Assembly (NCBI GenBank): GCA_905612355.1
Contig: CAJQRU010000103.1
Coordinates: 1-40,969 of the forward strand
DNA: 40,969 bases
Direction: 5' to 3'
Source of the DNA: an uncultured Gammaproteobacteria bacterium
GTDB lineage: Bacteria > Pseudomonadota > Gammaproteobacteria > Arenicellales > UBA868
Notes under the pieces: model-generated
Told to the model about the DNA's origin: nothing
What the model saw: only the letters and a program-made list of their open reading frames with translations
The model's database searches: none
Part shown: piece after piece, positions 25,551 through 34,826 of the stretch
How positions within the stretch are numbered: position 1 is the first letter of the stretch
How the letters are laid out: every line of letters begins with the position of its first letter
Position numbers and translations under genes: made by a program

Positions 25551-26825
25551 ATGAAGAAGATCATCATTTTTGTAGTTGTTTGGGCGCTACTAATCGTTGG
25601 TGGGAAATTTGTTGCATTTCGTATATTGGATAAAAAATCCAACGAAGCCTTTGCCTCGCTTCATCAGTTGTCGAGCATGTTGGGTATGCCCATGAAGATT
25701 AAGTACCGGAAGGTGTTTATTGATCTCGATGGGAGCATAGGATTTGAAGGTGTGCGGGTGAGTAGTCCGCAAACAGGTTATACCAAAATAGACCGCATTT
25801 CATACTCGAATGGGAGTCTGTTTAATTTAACCAAATTGTTGTGGCACGTTAGTCGCATCAGCCAGGCCGAAAGTGCGACGGAACGCGAGGCTCGTTTGAA
25901 AAACCTTTTCTCATCATCAACGCTTTGGCGACAACAAAGTATACAAATCAAAGACGTCGTGGCGTTTGCCAGCGGAATTGAAATTTGTGGTGCGCACTTT
26001 GCAGGCACTGTGTTAACGGGGCCTGCAAATGTCGGGTTTCGATGGGACATGAATAAAGACTACTCCGACGGGGTCGTTAAATTTACCGCCAAACTTCCCG
26101 GCCTCGCGGACTATGAATTGATGGTTTCGGGAGCCATGATGGATCTCCCCGGTTTCAGTTCAATTAACGGAACTGGCCGTTCCTCAACCCTCGATGGATC
26201 AATGTCATTTGACTTTACTCAGGTGGTGCAAAACCTCTCAATCAACACGGCCATGATGAACCACTGTGCGGAGCAGTCTGGCAGTTCGCCAGAAGATGCC
26301 AGGCGGGTTGTTCTCCAAGGGCTTAATGAATATATGGAGAAACAATCTGGTCTTGATGATGAGTCCAATCTACAGTTACTGGCTGGCCTCCAACAATCGT
26401 GGATCGAGCCTGGGATCCTGGAAATTGGAGGTGTATTTAATACGGAAACAGGTGAGTACGAACGATTTGATCCGGTGACCTTTAATGGGACTGTCGTGGA
26501 CACGAGTGGTGTGATCAATCAGGTCACGCCGACAAGGTTAGAGACTCCAACAAGTCAAAAGGAAAATGTTGGGACTGCCGATGGAAAAAAGAAAAAATCC
26601 ACCGGCACCCAGTGGCGTTGGGTTGCCAGACCTGTCTCTGACTTGCGCATCTATATTGACCGCAAGGTTCGCATCACCTCCGCGGCTGGAAAAGTTAAAA
26701 TCGGTCGCCTCTCGAAGGTCGACGGCGCTCGGTATTCGGTAATGCAAAGGATCGGGTCTGGTGAATACGGTAGTTATTCACCGATAGCAAAGATAAAAAA
26801 ACTAGAGCTGTGGGAATACAAATAA
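25551..26825 (+). CDS. Membrane-anchored periplasmic protein of unknown function
   Basis: The start is ATG 25551 (424 residues), because the upstream codons in frame are not protein-like and MKKIIIFVVVWALLIVGGKF forms a typical N-terminal anchor or uncleaved signal. Residues about 45-100 alternate hydrophobic strands (KYRKVFIDLDGSIGFEGVRV, then YTKIDRISYSNGSLFNLTKL), somewhat like the N-terminal repeats of AsmA-type or DUF945-type envelope proteins. Residues about 190-340 include a Gly/Ser-rich stretch and helices. Residues about 342-355 are a Lys-rich linker, and the C-terminus is beta-rich and basic. I cannot assign a family. The next gene follows after 171 bases on the same strand and has similar strand-rich segments, so the pair may act together. 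The ribosome binding site is weak. Confidence 0.7.
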   Translation: MKKIIIFVVVWALLIVGGKFVAFRILDKKSNEAFASLHQLSSMLGMPMKIKYRKVFIDLDGSIGFEGVRVSSPQTGYTKIDRISYSNGSLFNLTKLLWHVSRISQAESATEREARLKNLFSSSTLWRQQSIQIKDVVAFASGIEICGAHFAGTVLTGPANVGFRWDMNKDYSDGVVKFTAKLPGLADYELMVSGAMMDLPGFSSINGTGRSSTLDGSMSFDFTQVVQNLSINTAMMNHCAEQSGSSPEDARRVVLQGLNEYMEKQSGLDDESNLQLLAGLQQSWIEPGILEIGGVFNTETGEYERFDPVTFNGTVVDTSGVINQVTPTRLETPTSQKENVGTADGKKKKSTGTQWRWVARPVSDLRIYIDRKVRITSAAGKVKIGRLSKVDGARYSVMQRIGSGEYGSYSPIAKIKKLELWEYK

Positions 26826-26996
26826 TTGGTCAGAAAAGTGTCACCGTCTTTCCCGATGCGATAGTCTGTGGCGGGCCGAAAGCCTTTTGGTGGTCTGTTG
26901 ACTTGCCGATGGTTTTTTTCAGGTTAATGTCATGCTATATCAGGGGTGCTCTGTGAGTAATCGGACAAATAACTGTGGGTGTTTAAGGATAACCAT

Positions 26997-29687
26997 ATGA
27001 AAAAACGCATCTTGTTGTCCTTACTTTGCGGGATGCTTTCCGTTGGTGGGGTGTTTGGGGTTACCCATACGGCTTGGGCGAACGAAGAGCAAAGCCTGAG
27101 CCTCCCTGACGGGCTCTTTGAAGGTAGTTCGAACTTCGAATTACGTTATGAATCAGGTTTGCTGGATCCGATGTCCCTAAACGGAAGTGCAACAGGTGTT
27201 AGGTTCTTCGAAGACGGCAAACTTTATGCTAACGCTGACAAAGTCAGTATCGTGAGCACGGGTTCATTGAGCACTAGTGACTGGGGGGTTAAGGAGCTGG
27301 TGATCGATGGTCTTGTTTTGGCTGTTGAGGGCGAAGATCGATTGGCGGTCGAGAGACTCAAAATATTGAGCAGTGGGACCTGGGGTGGCGGTAATTTAGT
27401 GATCGAGAAGTTAGAGGCGGATGGGTTCAATAACAAGTCGGGGTCGTCAGAAGTCAGTGTTGGCCAAGTGCTGATGAAAGCTTTGTCGATAGCGGAGCTA
27501 AGGGCGGCGGGAGAAAAACTATCGAATGCTGCTACGCTATTCGAAGGTCTTGATCCCGAAGCGCTTCAACGTGGTGACATGGGACCGATGACTCAAGAAA
27601 ATATAATGGCGTTGGTTGCGGCGTTAAAGGGTGTCGCCGAGCTCGCGGATGGATTCGGCCTAACGTTAAACGACATTGACATGACGGGTGAGGGGCAGAG
27701 TGTGTCGGTGGGCGAGGCGGTGTTCGGTATTCGAGACGGGTTTTGGTTGCCAGAGTTCTCAATAGAGCGACTCAACATGCCTGACCCAGATGGGGAGATG
27801 GCGGTCGAGCTGGAGGCAGTACGTTTTGACTTAGCGGGTTCATTTTCTTCGAGACTGTCCGCGTTGTTCGAGATAGTCGGTTTGGTTCTGCGCCCAGGTG
27901 AAACTGCCCCGCAGACGGCGCGCGAGTTTTTCGAGACGTTGGATATGGAAGAGGTGATTGTCGATTTTGGCACGCAGCTCATATCGACAGTTGAGCAAGA
28001 AGGAATTTTGAGTGAGTTTAATGTCGCGTTTGGTGTGCCTGAGTTGATGGGACTCAAGCTTGAATCTGCGACTCGAAGTCCAACTAACCCGGTTGCCTTT
28101 TTGGGCTCGTCTAAATTTACTGATTTGACTCAAGAAGAAAGAGCAGCGGCACTGCAAGAGATAATGACCCAAGGGCAATTAGAACATGCTCAGCTCACTT
28201 TAACGAACTGGAATGCTGTGGATATGGCGTTTAAGGCTCTTGCACAGCAAGGTGGCCAGTCGGAGGAGCAGCTCCGAATGACCGGCGAAATGATGATCAA
28301 TATGTTTGTTGGGCGCGGTACGCCGGCCTTGGCAGAGGCAAGCGATGCACTTGTGGCATTCCTAAAAACACCCGGGACACTTCAAGCATCGTTTAGGCCG
28401 CCGAAAAAGCTCCCTAGTTTCGATACGCCCGAGTTCAACGCGCTGGTAGCAAACCCGGCGGCTCTCGTTGAAGCGCTGGGGCTTAGTGTTAAGTTTTTTG
28501 ATGAGCCAATGTCCATCCAGAGTCACCGTCTAACACAGGCGGCGGGCGTCGCAGGAACAAAGAATGCAGGTATTTCTACCAATGGTATGCCTAAGGCTTT
28601 GCCTCCAATACCAGACAGCATTGTGCTCGATTGGTTAACCGCCAGACGCGCTTATGCAGAGGAAGATTACGAAACAGTGCTTCGCTTAATGGTATCGCAC
28701 GCCGAAGCGGGTACGGAGAGCGCTCAACGCGTGGTTGCACATTCGTATAGAAAAACAGACCAGTTCGAGCAAGCCGCAATGTGGTACCAGGGTTTGGCAG
28801 AGAAAGGTGATGCCGCATCGCAGTTTTATCTTGGGATGCTTTATGAAAAAGGCCTGGGTGTGGAGCAGGACAATCAGGTGGCGCTTGAGTGGCTTGAGAA
28901 GGCGGTAGCGCAAGGAGATGCACGCGCAATGCATGCGTTGGCCTTATCGACTCAGACTATCGCGGTAGTAAAGGAAATTAATCCAGGACTCAATACGCGG
29001 GCGCAGGCAGTGCTCACCGACGTGGTGCGACACTACTATGACGCCGATGACCCAGCGGGTATGCATTTCTCAGGCAAGGGCAATGTGCGAATTCCCACCG
29101 CGTTATGGGACCACATTATTGCGCGTTGGCGCGCAGAGGGTGTGATGCCAAGCCATGTCATCCTGCAGGCGGTGGCTGGAGAGGATGTTGGGAACCAACC
29201 CGTTACCGAGAGCGAAAACGAGGCCGCAGAAAGTCCCTCAAGCGAGAGTCAGCAAACCACCACGGGGACGATGCCTCCTGCGAGCATGGGGATTGATGGA
29301 ACCTATACGGGCAAGTTGGTTAGAGGAATCCCCCATGGGTACGGGACCTGGACTGGTGTTGATGGCAGTCAGTATGTTGGGTGGCATCGAGATGGACTGG
29401 CACATGGTAAAGGTACCTGGACTCATGTTGATGGACATCAGTATGTCGGTGACTTTAAAGAGAACGAGATGGATGGCCAAGGCACCATGACGATCAACAC
29501 AAAAGACGGATCGGGACAATGCACGCATGTCGGTGGATTCAAGGGCAGTTTCTACCATGACTATGGACAAAGGCAGTGTGAAAACGGTTATGTATACGGG
29601 GGGTATTGGCAGAAAGGAGAAGGCGGTGGTGATAGTAATAATTTCAAACAGCCGAGCCCCACCTGGTTAAACGGAGTTAAGTACTGA
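26997..29687 (+). CDS. Secreted protein with Sel1-like repeats and C-terminal MORN repeats
   Basis: The start is ATG 26997, with AAGGA about eight bases upstream; the product has 896 residues. Residues 1-28 are a signal peptide (ending HTAWA). Residues 30-520 are a strand- and helix-rich region of no recognised family, with repeated phrases such as VKELVIDGLVLAVEGEDRLA and FSIERLNMPDPDGEM. Residues about 550-650 hold Sel1/TPR-like repeats (EQAAMWYQGLAEKGDAASQF then YLGMLYEKGLGVEQD and ALEWLEKAVAQGDARAM). A Ser/Thr/Glu-rich linker (about 730-765) leads to three or four MORN repeats (YTGKLVRGIPHGYGTWTG, YVGWHRDGLAHGKGTWTH, YVGDFKENEMDGQGTM). Sel1 repeats bind proteins; MORN repeats bind lipids or act as spacers. 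The export signal places it in the periplasm or outside. No enzymatic motif is seen. Confidence 0.8.
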   Translation: MKKRILLSLLCGMLSVGGVFGVTHTAWANEEQSLSLPDGLFEGSSNFELRYESGLLDPMSLNGSATGVRFFEDGKLYANADKVSIVSTGSLSTSDWGVKELVIDGLVLAVEGEDRLAVERLKILSSGTWGGGNLVIEKLEADGFNNKSGSSEVSVGQVLMKALSIAELRAAGEKLSNAATLFEGLDPEALQRGDMGPMTQENIMALVAALKGVAELADGFGLTLNDIDMTGEGQSVSVGEAVFGIRDGFWLPEFSIERLNMPDPDGEMAVELEAVRFDLAGSFSSRLSALFEIVGLVLRPGETAPQTAREFFETLDMEEVIVDFGTQLISTVEQEGILSEFNVAFGVPELMGLKLESATRSPTNPVAFLGSSKFTDLTQEERAAALQEIMTQGQLEHAQLTLTNWNAVDMAFKALAQQGGQSEEQLRMTGEMMINMFVGRGTPALAEASDALVAFLKTPGTLQASFRPPKKLPSFDTPEFNALVANPAALVEALGLSVKFFDEPMSIQSHRLTQAAGVAGTKNAGISTNGMPKALPPIPDSIVLDWLTARRAYAEEDYETVLRLMVSHAEAGTESAQRVVAHSYRKTDQFEQAAMWYQGLAEKGDAASQFYLGMLYEKGLGVEQDNQVALEWLEKAVAQGDARAMHALALSTQTIAVVKEINPGLNTRAQAVLTDVVRHYYDADDPAGMHFSGKGNVRIPTALWDHIIARWRAEGVMPSHVILQAVAGEDVGNQPVTESENEAAESPSSESQQTTTGTMPPASMGIDGTYTGKLVRGIPHGYGTWTGVDGSQYVGWHRDGLAHGKGTWTHVDGHQYVGDFKENEMDGQGTMTINTKDGSGQCTHVGGFKGSFYHDYGQRQCENGYVYGGYWQKGEGGGDSNNFKQPSPTWLNGVKY

Positions 29688-29978
29688 AACGAGTGCAAAC
29701 CCTTTGGCAATTAATGCGCTACGTCTCGCGGGAACGAAGTCGGGAGATATCTGTGATGATGGCGGTCAATCGGCGACCGATGGAAGCGAAAGTTAAAGAG
29801 TCGAGATAACGCTATTTTCCTTCCATGTTCAGTTGTTTGGTGCCTTATCTTTCGTTTCAATTGATGAAATGAAATTTCGCTGTATTCGATCAAACCGCTC
29901 ACTTTGTCTTGTTCGACCACGCATGTGTGAGTAAGCTGATCCGAGTATTCCCTAGACCGCTCAGAGACAACCACACTT

Positions 29979-31121
29979 GTGACGCTTCTATTTTCTTCCC
30001 ATCAGATACGTGAACTCCACCTAAAAAATCGTATTGTAGTTTCCCCGATGACACAGTTTTCCTGCGTCGACGGTGTTCCTGGCGATTGGCATCTCGTGCA
30101 TCTGGGTCGATTTTCATTGGGTGGTGCAGGCCTGGTTTTCGTGGAACAGGCTGCGGTTCAAGAAGTCGGTCGAGTGACCTATGGCTGTTTGGGTTTATGG
30201 AATAGCCAACAAGTTGCACCATTGGCGCGCCTGGCACAGTTCATTAAAGAAAACGGAGCGGCTGTCGCACTTCAATTAGGTCACGCCGGTCGAAAAGCCA
30301 GCCGGGATTACCCATGGTTTGGTTATGGACCGCTTGCGACGTCCGATCGACCGGGACGAGAGCAGGAGTGGCAAGCGGTTGGGCCTACCGATGCGCCGGT
30401 TGGAGACGGTTGGCCTGTGCCCGCCAAATTAACGGCAGCAGATATCGAGCACGTCGTCGAAGACTATGCAAAAGCCGCGAAACGAGCAGATGACGCGGGC
30501 TTTGATGCTCTTGGCATTCATGCCGCTCATGGTTATCTGATTCACTCATTTTTGTCCCCGCTCGCGAATACCAGAGAGGATTCATACGGGGGTGATATGG
30601 ATGGGCGAATGCGATTAGCGTTGGAGGTTGCGTCTGCAGTGCGATCACAGTGGCCTGTCCACAAGCCGTTGTTTTATCGTTTGTCTACCGTTGACGGTGA
30701 ACCGGGAGGGTGGGATGTTGCCGACAGTATTGTGCTGGCGAAAGCGCTGCACAAAAGAGGGGTGGATGTGATTGACTGTTCTTCTGGCGGTATTTCGGTT
30801 CCTGCGACGGCGAATATGACCCCGCGTTCCATGATGGTCAGTCAGATTGCGTATGCAGAACAGGTGCGACCGGCGATTCAACCGATTGGGTTGTCGACCA
30901 TGGCGGTTGGGCAAATCACGGACCCGCATCAGGCAGAGACGATCTTGCGCAAAGGGAAAGCCGATTTGATCGCCGTCGGAAGAGAGATGTTGTTTAACCC
31001 CAACTGGGCGCTACACACCGCATTAGCGATGGACGTGGATCCGAGCTATGCGTTATGGCCCAGACAATACGGCTCGTGGCTTGAAAGAAGAGAGCTTCTT
31101 GATCTCGATGAACGCAGTTAA
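29979..31121 (+). CDS. Old Yellow Enzyme-family NADH:flavin oxidoreductase (YqjM-like)
   Basis: The GTG start at 29979 gives 380 residues, normal for the short YqjM/xenobiotic-reductase class. The FMN barrel begins KNRIVVSPMTQFSC at 17-29. The usual flavin-tuning cysteine of YqjM (PMCQ/PMCM) is Thr25 here. LQLGHAGRKASRDYPWFGYG (99-118) and the substrate pair H181/H184 in GIHAAHGYLIHSFLSP are present, followed by NTREDSYGGDMDGRMRL. The C-terminal phosphate-binding loops (IGLSTMAVGQI and ADLIAVGREMLFNPNWAL) are complete. These enzymes reduce activated C=C bonds of enones or nitro compounds with NAD(P)H. The physiological substrate is unknown. The gene converges on the class V aminotransferase gene with 10 bases between, and a 291-base gap without a recognisable gene lies upstream. 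Confidence 0.9.
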   Translation: MTLLFSSHQIRELHLKNRIVVSPMTQFSCVDGVPGDWHLVHLGRFSLGGAGLVFVEQAAVQEVGRVTYGCLGLWNSQQVAPLARLAQFIKENGAAVALQLGHAGRKASRDYPWFGYGPLATSDRPGREQEWQAVGPTDAPVGDGWPVPAKLTAADIEHVVEDYAKAAKRADDAGFDALGIHAAHGYLIHSFLSPLANTREDSYGGDMDGRMRLALEVASAVRSQWPVHKPLFYRLSTVDGEPGGWDVADSIVLAKALHKRGVDVIDCSSGGISVPATANMTPRSMMVSQIAYAEQVRPAIQPIGLSTMAVGQITDPHQAETILRKGKADLIAVGREMLFNPNWALHTALAMDVDPSYALWPRQYGSWLERRELLDLDERS

Positions 31122-31131
31122 ATGCGCTTGA

Positions 31132-32262
31132 TTAGAGTATCTCTTTAAGGGCATCACATAACCGCACGACATCGGCGCTGCCGTTATAAAGATGACCTGA
31201 GACGCGCACACGGCCGTATTCGCCCCATACATACACCTGATGTTCCGCTAGCCGGCCGACCAATTCGGGCGCATCCTCCAGTAGAAAACAGGTATTCCCG
31301 GAGCGGCGAGACCGCGCGGCGGGTGTGATCACGTTAATGTCGAGGGCCGCGAGACCTTGACTGACTTCATTCGAAAGATCACGGGCATGGTTCTCGATGC
31401 GATCTATTCCGGTTTCCAGGATCAGATCGAGCGCTTGTTCGAGAAAGAGAATGACCACCATCGCAGGGTTTCCCGCTTCGAGTTTCTGAGGCATCGGGTG
31501 CTCTTTAACCTCAGCGACACGTTCTGCGCCTTGGCTGGGCCACACGGCAAGATTTCTCCAGCCAAAACTGGTGGCCCGTGTGCATTCTTCGGCTTTTTCA
31601 CTGAGATAACACGGGGCAGTGCCGTGGGTGGCAAGCAGCCATTTGTAACTCGAACTGACACACAGATCAGATGCCATCGCATCAACTTGAACGACGCCGG
31701 AGGCGTGGGTCGTGTCGATAGCCAGTAACGCTTTGTGATTCGTTAGGCTCTCTGCCAGTTGTGCGATGTCCAGATTTTGACCGGTATAGAAACTCACTTG
31801 GCTGACGGCAACTAAACGGGTTCGGTCATCGACGGCCGCGAGCAGATCAGCTTCCTCAACGATCCAATTCTGGTGAGGGACAAACCGAATTTCGACGCCT
31901 AATTCCGGCAGGTTTTTCCAGGCATAGGCGACGGAGGGGAATTCCAGGTTAGTGGTGACGATGTTGTCGCCGGGCTGCCAGTCGATTCCACGGGCTAGAT
32001 AGTTCATGCCTTCCGCTGCGGAAGGGAGAAACCCGATGCGATTCGCCGGTGCGTTCCACAGTTGTCCGATTTTCCGACGGCAACTTTCACCGTGTTCATA
32101 GATCGTGTTGCGACCTGAATAGGATGCGCTCTTGAGTGATGAAAAAAGATCGTAGGCCGTGCGCTGACGTTTTAGCCAGGGGGATTCTCCGCCAGAACAC
32201 AAATGCGTAATGCCTTCAAGTCCAACGAATTCGTTTGGATCGACTAACGGGAGTAATGCCAT
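31132..32262 (-). CDS. Class V aminotransferase-fold PLP enzyme
   Basis: The start is placed at ATG 32262 (376 residues), preceded by AGGAAG. The 25 codons open upstream overlap the previous gene and are not conserved-looking. The pattern is that of the cysteine desulfurase/isopenicillin-N epimerase superfamily: GFLPSAAEGMNYLARGI, TTNLEFPSVAYAW, LVAVSQVSFYTGQ, the cofactor Asp in LLAIDTTHASGVV (D183, H186) and the PLP lysine K207 in SSSYKWLLATHG. The substrate could be an amino acid lyase, epimerase or transaminase reaction; the family is too broad to decide. It lies ten bases after the stop of the Ldh-family dehydrogenase gene and should be cotranscribed with it, suggesting that an oxidised product is passed between the two (inference). 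Confidence 0.87.
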   Translation of the reverse strand: MALLPLVDPNEFVGLEGITHLCSGGESPWLKRQRTAYDLFSSLKSASYSGRNTIYEHGESCRRKIGQLWNAPANRIGFLPSAAEGMNYLARGIDWQPGDNIVTTNLEFPSVAYAWKNLPELGVEIRFVPHQNWIVEEADLLAAVDDRTRLVAVSQVSFYTGQNLDIAQLAESLTNHKALLAIDTTHASGVVQVDAMASDLCVSSSYKWLLATHGTAPCYLSEKAEECTRATSFGWRNLAVWPSQGAERVAEVKEHPMPQKLEAGNPAMVVILFLEQALDLILETGIDRIENHARDLSNEVSQGLAALDINVITPAARSRRSGNTCFLLEDAPELVGRLAEHQVYVWGEYGRVRVSGHLYNGSADVVRLCDALKEIL

Positions 32263-32272
32263 GGTTGTCTTC

Positions 32273-33355
32273 CTAAGTTGTTTGGTCAGCGAGAGCTGCA
32301 AACTCAGCGTTGGCCAAACCCACAGAGTCAGCGGCATTTAGCAGCTGCTGCCAGGTCTCGTCGTCAATGGGCACGCCATCACGTTTGCGTTGGGTCATCA
32401 TCTGCCGCTCTGGTTCTCCGGGTATCAGTACCGGTCGATCAGGATGTTCCGGGGGTGATGCTCGGCTTTGAGCGATGGCTTCATCGTATTCATGTTGCCA
32501 ACCATTTTCTCCCGCGAGCTTTTGGGGGTCGATAATGATCGAGAGCATATTATTGAGAATGGTGTGATTTTCATGATCAGTCTCAGGGCGGCAGGTTTTG
32601 CTACCCGTGATGGCGCCAGCCAGTAGTTCATTGACCAAGTTCATGCAGTACCCTTTGTGCTCTCCCATGGGTCGGATGGCTCCTCGCGGTTCTACGAACA
32701 TGGCCTCGGGATCGTTGGTCGGCTCACGGGCGCCATTAAAAAGAATGCCATCTGGCAGCGTTTCACCTTTGTTGTTTGCCACGCGCACTTTGCCCATGGC
32801 CACCACGCTGGTTGCAAAGTCGACCACTACCGGTGGATTGTTGTCTGTGCCCGGCAGGGTACAGCAATAGGGGTTGGTTGACGTCCGCGCATCACTGCCG
32901 CGAAACGGCGCAACCAGTGGATAGTGGCCATGCATGTTGACGTGATGCATTGATACCATGCCTGAGGCCGCGCAGCGCTCACCCCAGGCGCCGATACGGC
33001 ATAAGTGAAACGAACGCCGAATAGCCAGCACACACACGCCGTGTTCTCGCGCGCGATCGATGCCGACATCCATGGCTTCACCGCCAATGACCTGTCCATA
33101 GCCCGCGTTGCCGTCAATAACCACCATCGCACCGTCTTCGCTGATGACGCTAGCATGTTGATTGGTTTTCAGTTCACCGGTTAAAACACAACCCATATAC
33201 GTTGGAAGTATGCCGACGCCATGGCTGTCGTGGCCCGTGAGATTGGCATAAACGAGATTATCGGCGACGAGTTCGGGTTCATCTTCTAAGCTGCCGGCAG
33301 CGCTTATCATTGCTCGAACGGCAGCACGTAGGTTGTCATGTTGAACATACTTCAT
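32273..33355 (-). CDS. Malate/L-lactate/ureidoglycolate dehydrogenase family (Ldh family) oxidoreductase
   Basis: The start at ATG 33355 (360 residues) is chosen because AAGAGA lies just before it and homologues begin near this point; a longer frame reaches 33406. The family core is clear: TGHDSHGVGILPTYM at 40-54 with the catalytic His in DSHG, the nucleotide-binding segment RSFHLCRIGAWGERCAASGM, the conserved MHHVNMHG, and PVVVDFATSVVAMGKVRVA. These NAD(P)-dependent enzymes oxidise 2-hydroxy acids such as (S)-malate, sulfolactate or ureidoglycolate to the 2-oxo acid. It is the first gene of a two-gene unit with the class V aminotransferase-fold enzyme. A palindrome at 33488-33514 lies in the promoter region shared with the divergent class I aminotransferase gene. 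Confidence 0.9.
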   Translation of the reverse strand: MKYVQHDNLRAAVRAMISAAGSLEDEPELVADNLVYANLTGHDSHGVGILPTYMGCVLTGELKTNQHASVISEDGAMVVIDGNAGYGQVIGGEAMDVGIDRAREHGVCVLAIRRSFHLCRIGAWGERCAASGMVSMHHVNMHGHYPLVAPFRGSDARTSTNPYCCTLPGTDNNPPVVVDFATSVVAMGKVRVANNKGETLPDGILFNGAREPTNDPEAMFVEPRGAIRPMGEHKGYCMNLVNELLAGAITGSKTCRPETDHENHTILNNMLSIIIDPQKLAGENGWQHEYDEAIAQSRASPPEHPDRPVLIPGEPERQMMTQRKRDGVPIDDETWQQLLNAADSVGLANAEFAALADQTT

Positions 33356-33487
33356 TGGATTTCTCTTTTTCTTGTTGATTGCGGATGACAGCCCGTGGGT
33401 ATGCAATGGCAGAGCAACGGGTCGATAAAGTGAACGTTAAACTTACACCGGGAGACCCTGCTTTGTACAACAGGCGCCACGGCACAA

Positions 33488-33514
33488 GGTGCCGGCTAAC
33501 CCATGGGTAGCACC
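33488..33514. promoter_or_regulatory. Nested palindrome in the divergent promoter region
   Basis: A perfect 10-bp palindrome ACCCATGGGT (33499-33508) is flanked by GGTGC (33488-33492) and GCACC (33510-33514), which are also reverse complements though slightly off centre. It lies in the 203-base gap between two divergent catabolic units, 45 bases before the plus-strand start. This is the expected place and symmetry for a dimeric repressor operator. No regulator gene is nearby to name it. Confidence 0.4.
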
Positions 33515-33558
33515 GGTCGAGTATCATCGCATCGAAAGACGCGTATAGGGTTTAGACA

Positions 33559-34731
33559 ATGGGTTTGAAACTATCGGAGAAAATGGGCCGACTTGGCACC
33601 GAGACGGCCTTTGAAGTGCTTGCCCGGGCGGAGGCGTTGGGGCGTGAGGGCAGGGATATTATCAACCTTGGAATCGGTCAGCCGGACTTTAAAACCCCTC
33701 CGCATGTAGTCGAGGCGGGCATAAAAGCGTTAAGAGACGGGCATCACGGCTATACCCCATCGCCCGGTATACCCGCACTGCGCGAGGCTGTGGCTGCGGA
33801 CATTGCAAGGAATCGCGGGGTCGACGTTGATCCGGACAGAGTGGTTATTGTGCCCGGCGGGAAGGTCACGATGTTCTTCGCCATTTTGATGTTTGGGGAA
33901 GCGGGTGCCGAGATCCTTTATCCGAATCCGGGATTTCCGATTTATGAGTCGGTGATCGAATTTTCGGGCGCCCGCGCGGTGCCAGTGCCATTACTTGAGG
34001 AGAAGGATTTCTCCTTTGATGCCGATGCGGTGTTGAGCCTTTTGAACGAACGAAGTCGATTGCTCATCATCAATTCCCCTGCCAACCCTACCGGTGGTGC
34101 AGTGCCTAAAGCACAGATCGATCGATTAGTGGCCGGTTTGGCTGATTTCCCCCACGTTGCTGTATTAAGTGATGAGATCTATTCACAGATGATGTACGAC
34201 GGGCATGTTCACACGTCACTGCTTTCTTACCCGGAGTTAGAGGATCGATTGATCTTGTTAGATGGTTGGAGCAAGACCTACGCCATGACCGGCTGGCGTA
34301 TGGGCTATTCGGTTTGGCCGAGGTCTTTGGTTGACGGCGCTGTGCGCCTGGCGGTGAATTGTCATTCATGTGTGAATGCGTCAGCGCAATATGCGGGCAT
34401 CGCGGCGCTGGAGGGTCCACAGGATGCGGTCAGGGACATGGTGAGTGCTTTTGATGCACGGCGACGGGTTATTGTGGACGGGCTCAATGGCTTGCCTGGA
34501 GTGCGTTGCCGTAACCCGGTGGGCGCGTTCTATGCTTTTCCAAACATAGCCGGCACAGGAATGGATGCGCGGACGCTTCAGAACCGACTGTTAGAGGAAG
34601 CGGGCGTCGCGACCGTAGCCGGCACTAGTTTTGGTGCGATGGGTGAGGGTTTCGTCCGCTTTTCATATGCCAACAGCGTAGAGAACGTGGAACGGGCACT
34701 TGATCGATTTGCCACGCTGCTAAGCGGTTGA
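33559..34731 (+). CDS. Class I/II PLP-dependent aminotransferase (aspartate aminotransferase-like)
   Basis: This 390-residue protein has the complete subgroup I-gamma-like pattern: INLGIGQPDFKTP (35-47), YTPSPGIPALREAVA, YPNPGFPIYE, NSPANPTGG with N176, D205 in VLSDEIYSQM with Y208, and the PLP lysine K239 in LDGWSKTYAMTGWRMGYSV with R247. The second substrate arginine is in GFVRFSYANS near the end. Such enzymes move the amino group of aspartate, alanine, aromatic or other amino acids to 2-oxoglutarate or pyruvate. The specificity is not visible. The gene is divergent from the Ldh-family unit and is followed after 95 bases by a DHA2 transporter on the same strand. Confidence 0.92.
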   Translation: MGLKLSEKMGRLGTETAFEVLARAEALGREGRDIINLGIGQPDFKTPPHVVEAGIKALRDGHHGYTPSPGIPALREAVAADIARNRGVDVDPDRVVIVPGGKVTMFFAILMFGEAGAEILYPNPGFPIYESVIEFSGARAVPVPLLEEKDFSFDADAVLSLLNERSRLLIINSPANPTGGAVPKAQIDRLVAGLADFPHVAVLSDEIYSQMMYDGHVHTSLLSYPELEDRLILLDGWSKTYAMTGWRMGYSVWPRSLVDGAVRLAVNCHSCVNASAQYAGIAALEGPQDAVRDMVSAFDARRRVIVDGLNGLPGVRCRNPVGAFYAFPNIAGTGMDARTLQNRLLEEAGVATVAGTSFGAMGEGFVRFSYANSVENVERALDRFATLLSG

Positions 34732-34826
34732 GCGCAGCATCCAGTTTCGCTAGGGCCCCCGGTTTTGACAGCGGCTGCGTGGCGGCTATGTTGGCCTCTT
34801 ATTGATGCTTAACAGATTCGGTCGCG

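Noticed and set aside
26898-26940. TTGACT followed by an AT-rich stretch upstream of the Sel1/MORN gene as a promoter
   Set aside because: No -10 hexamer at 16-18 base spacing; the nearest TATA-like sequence is too far away.
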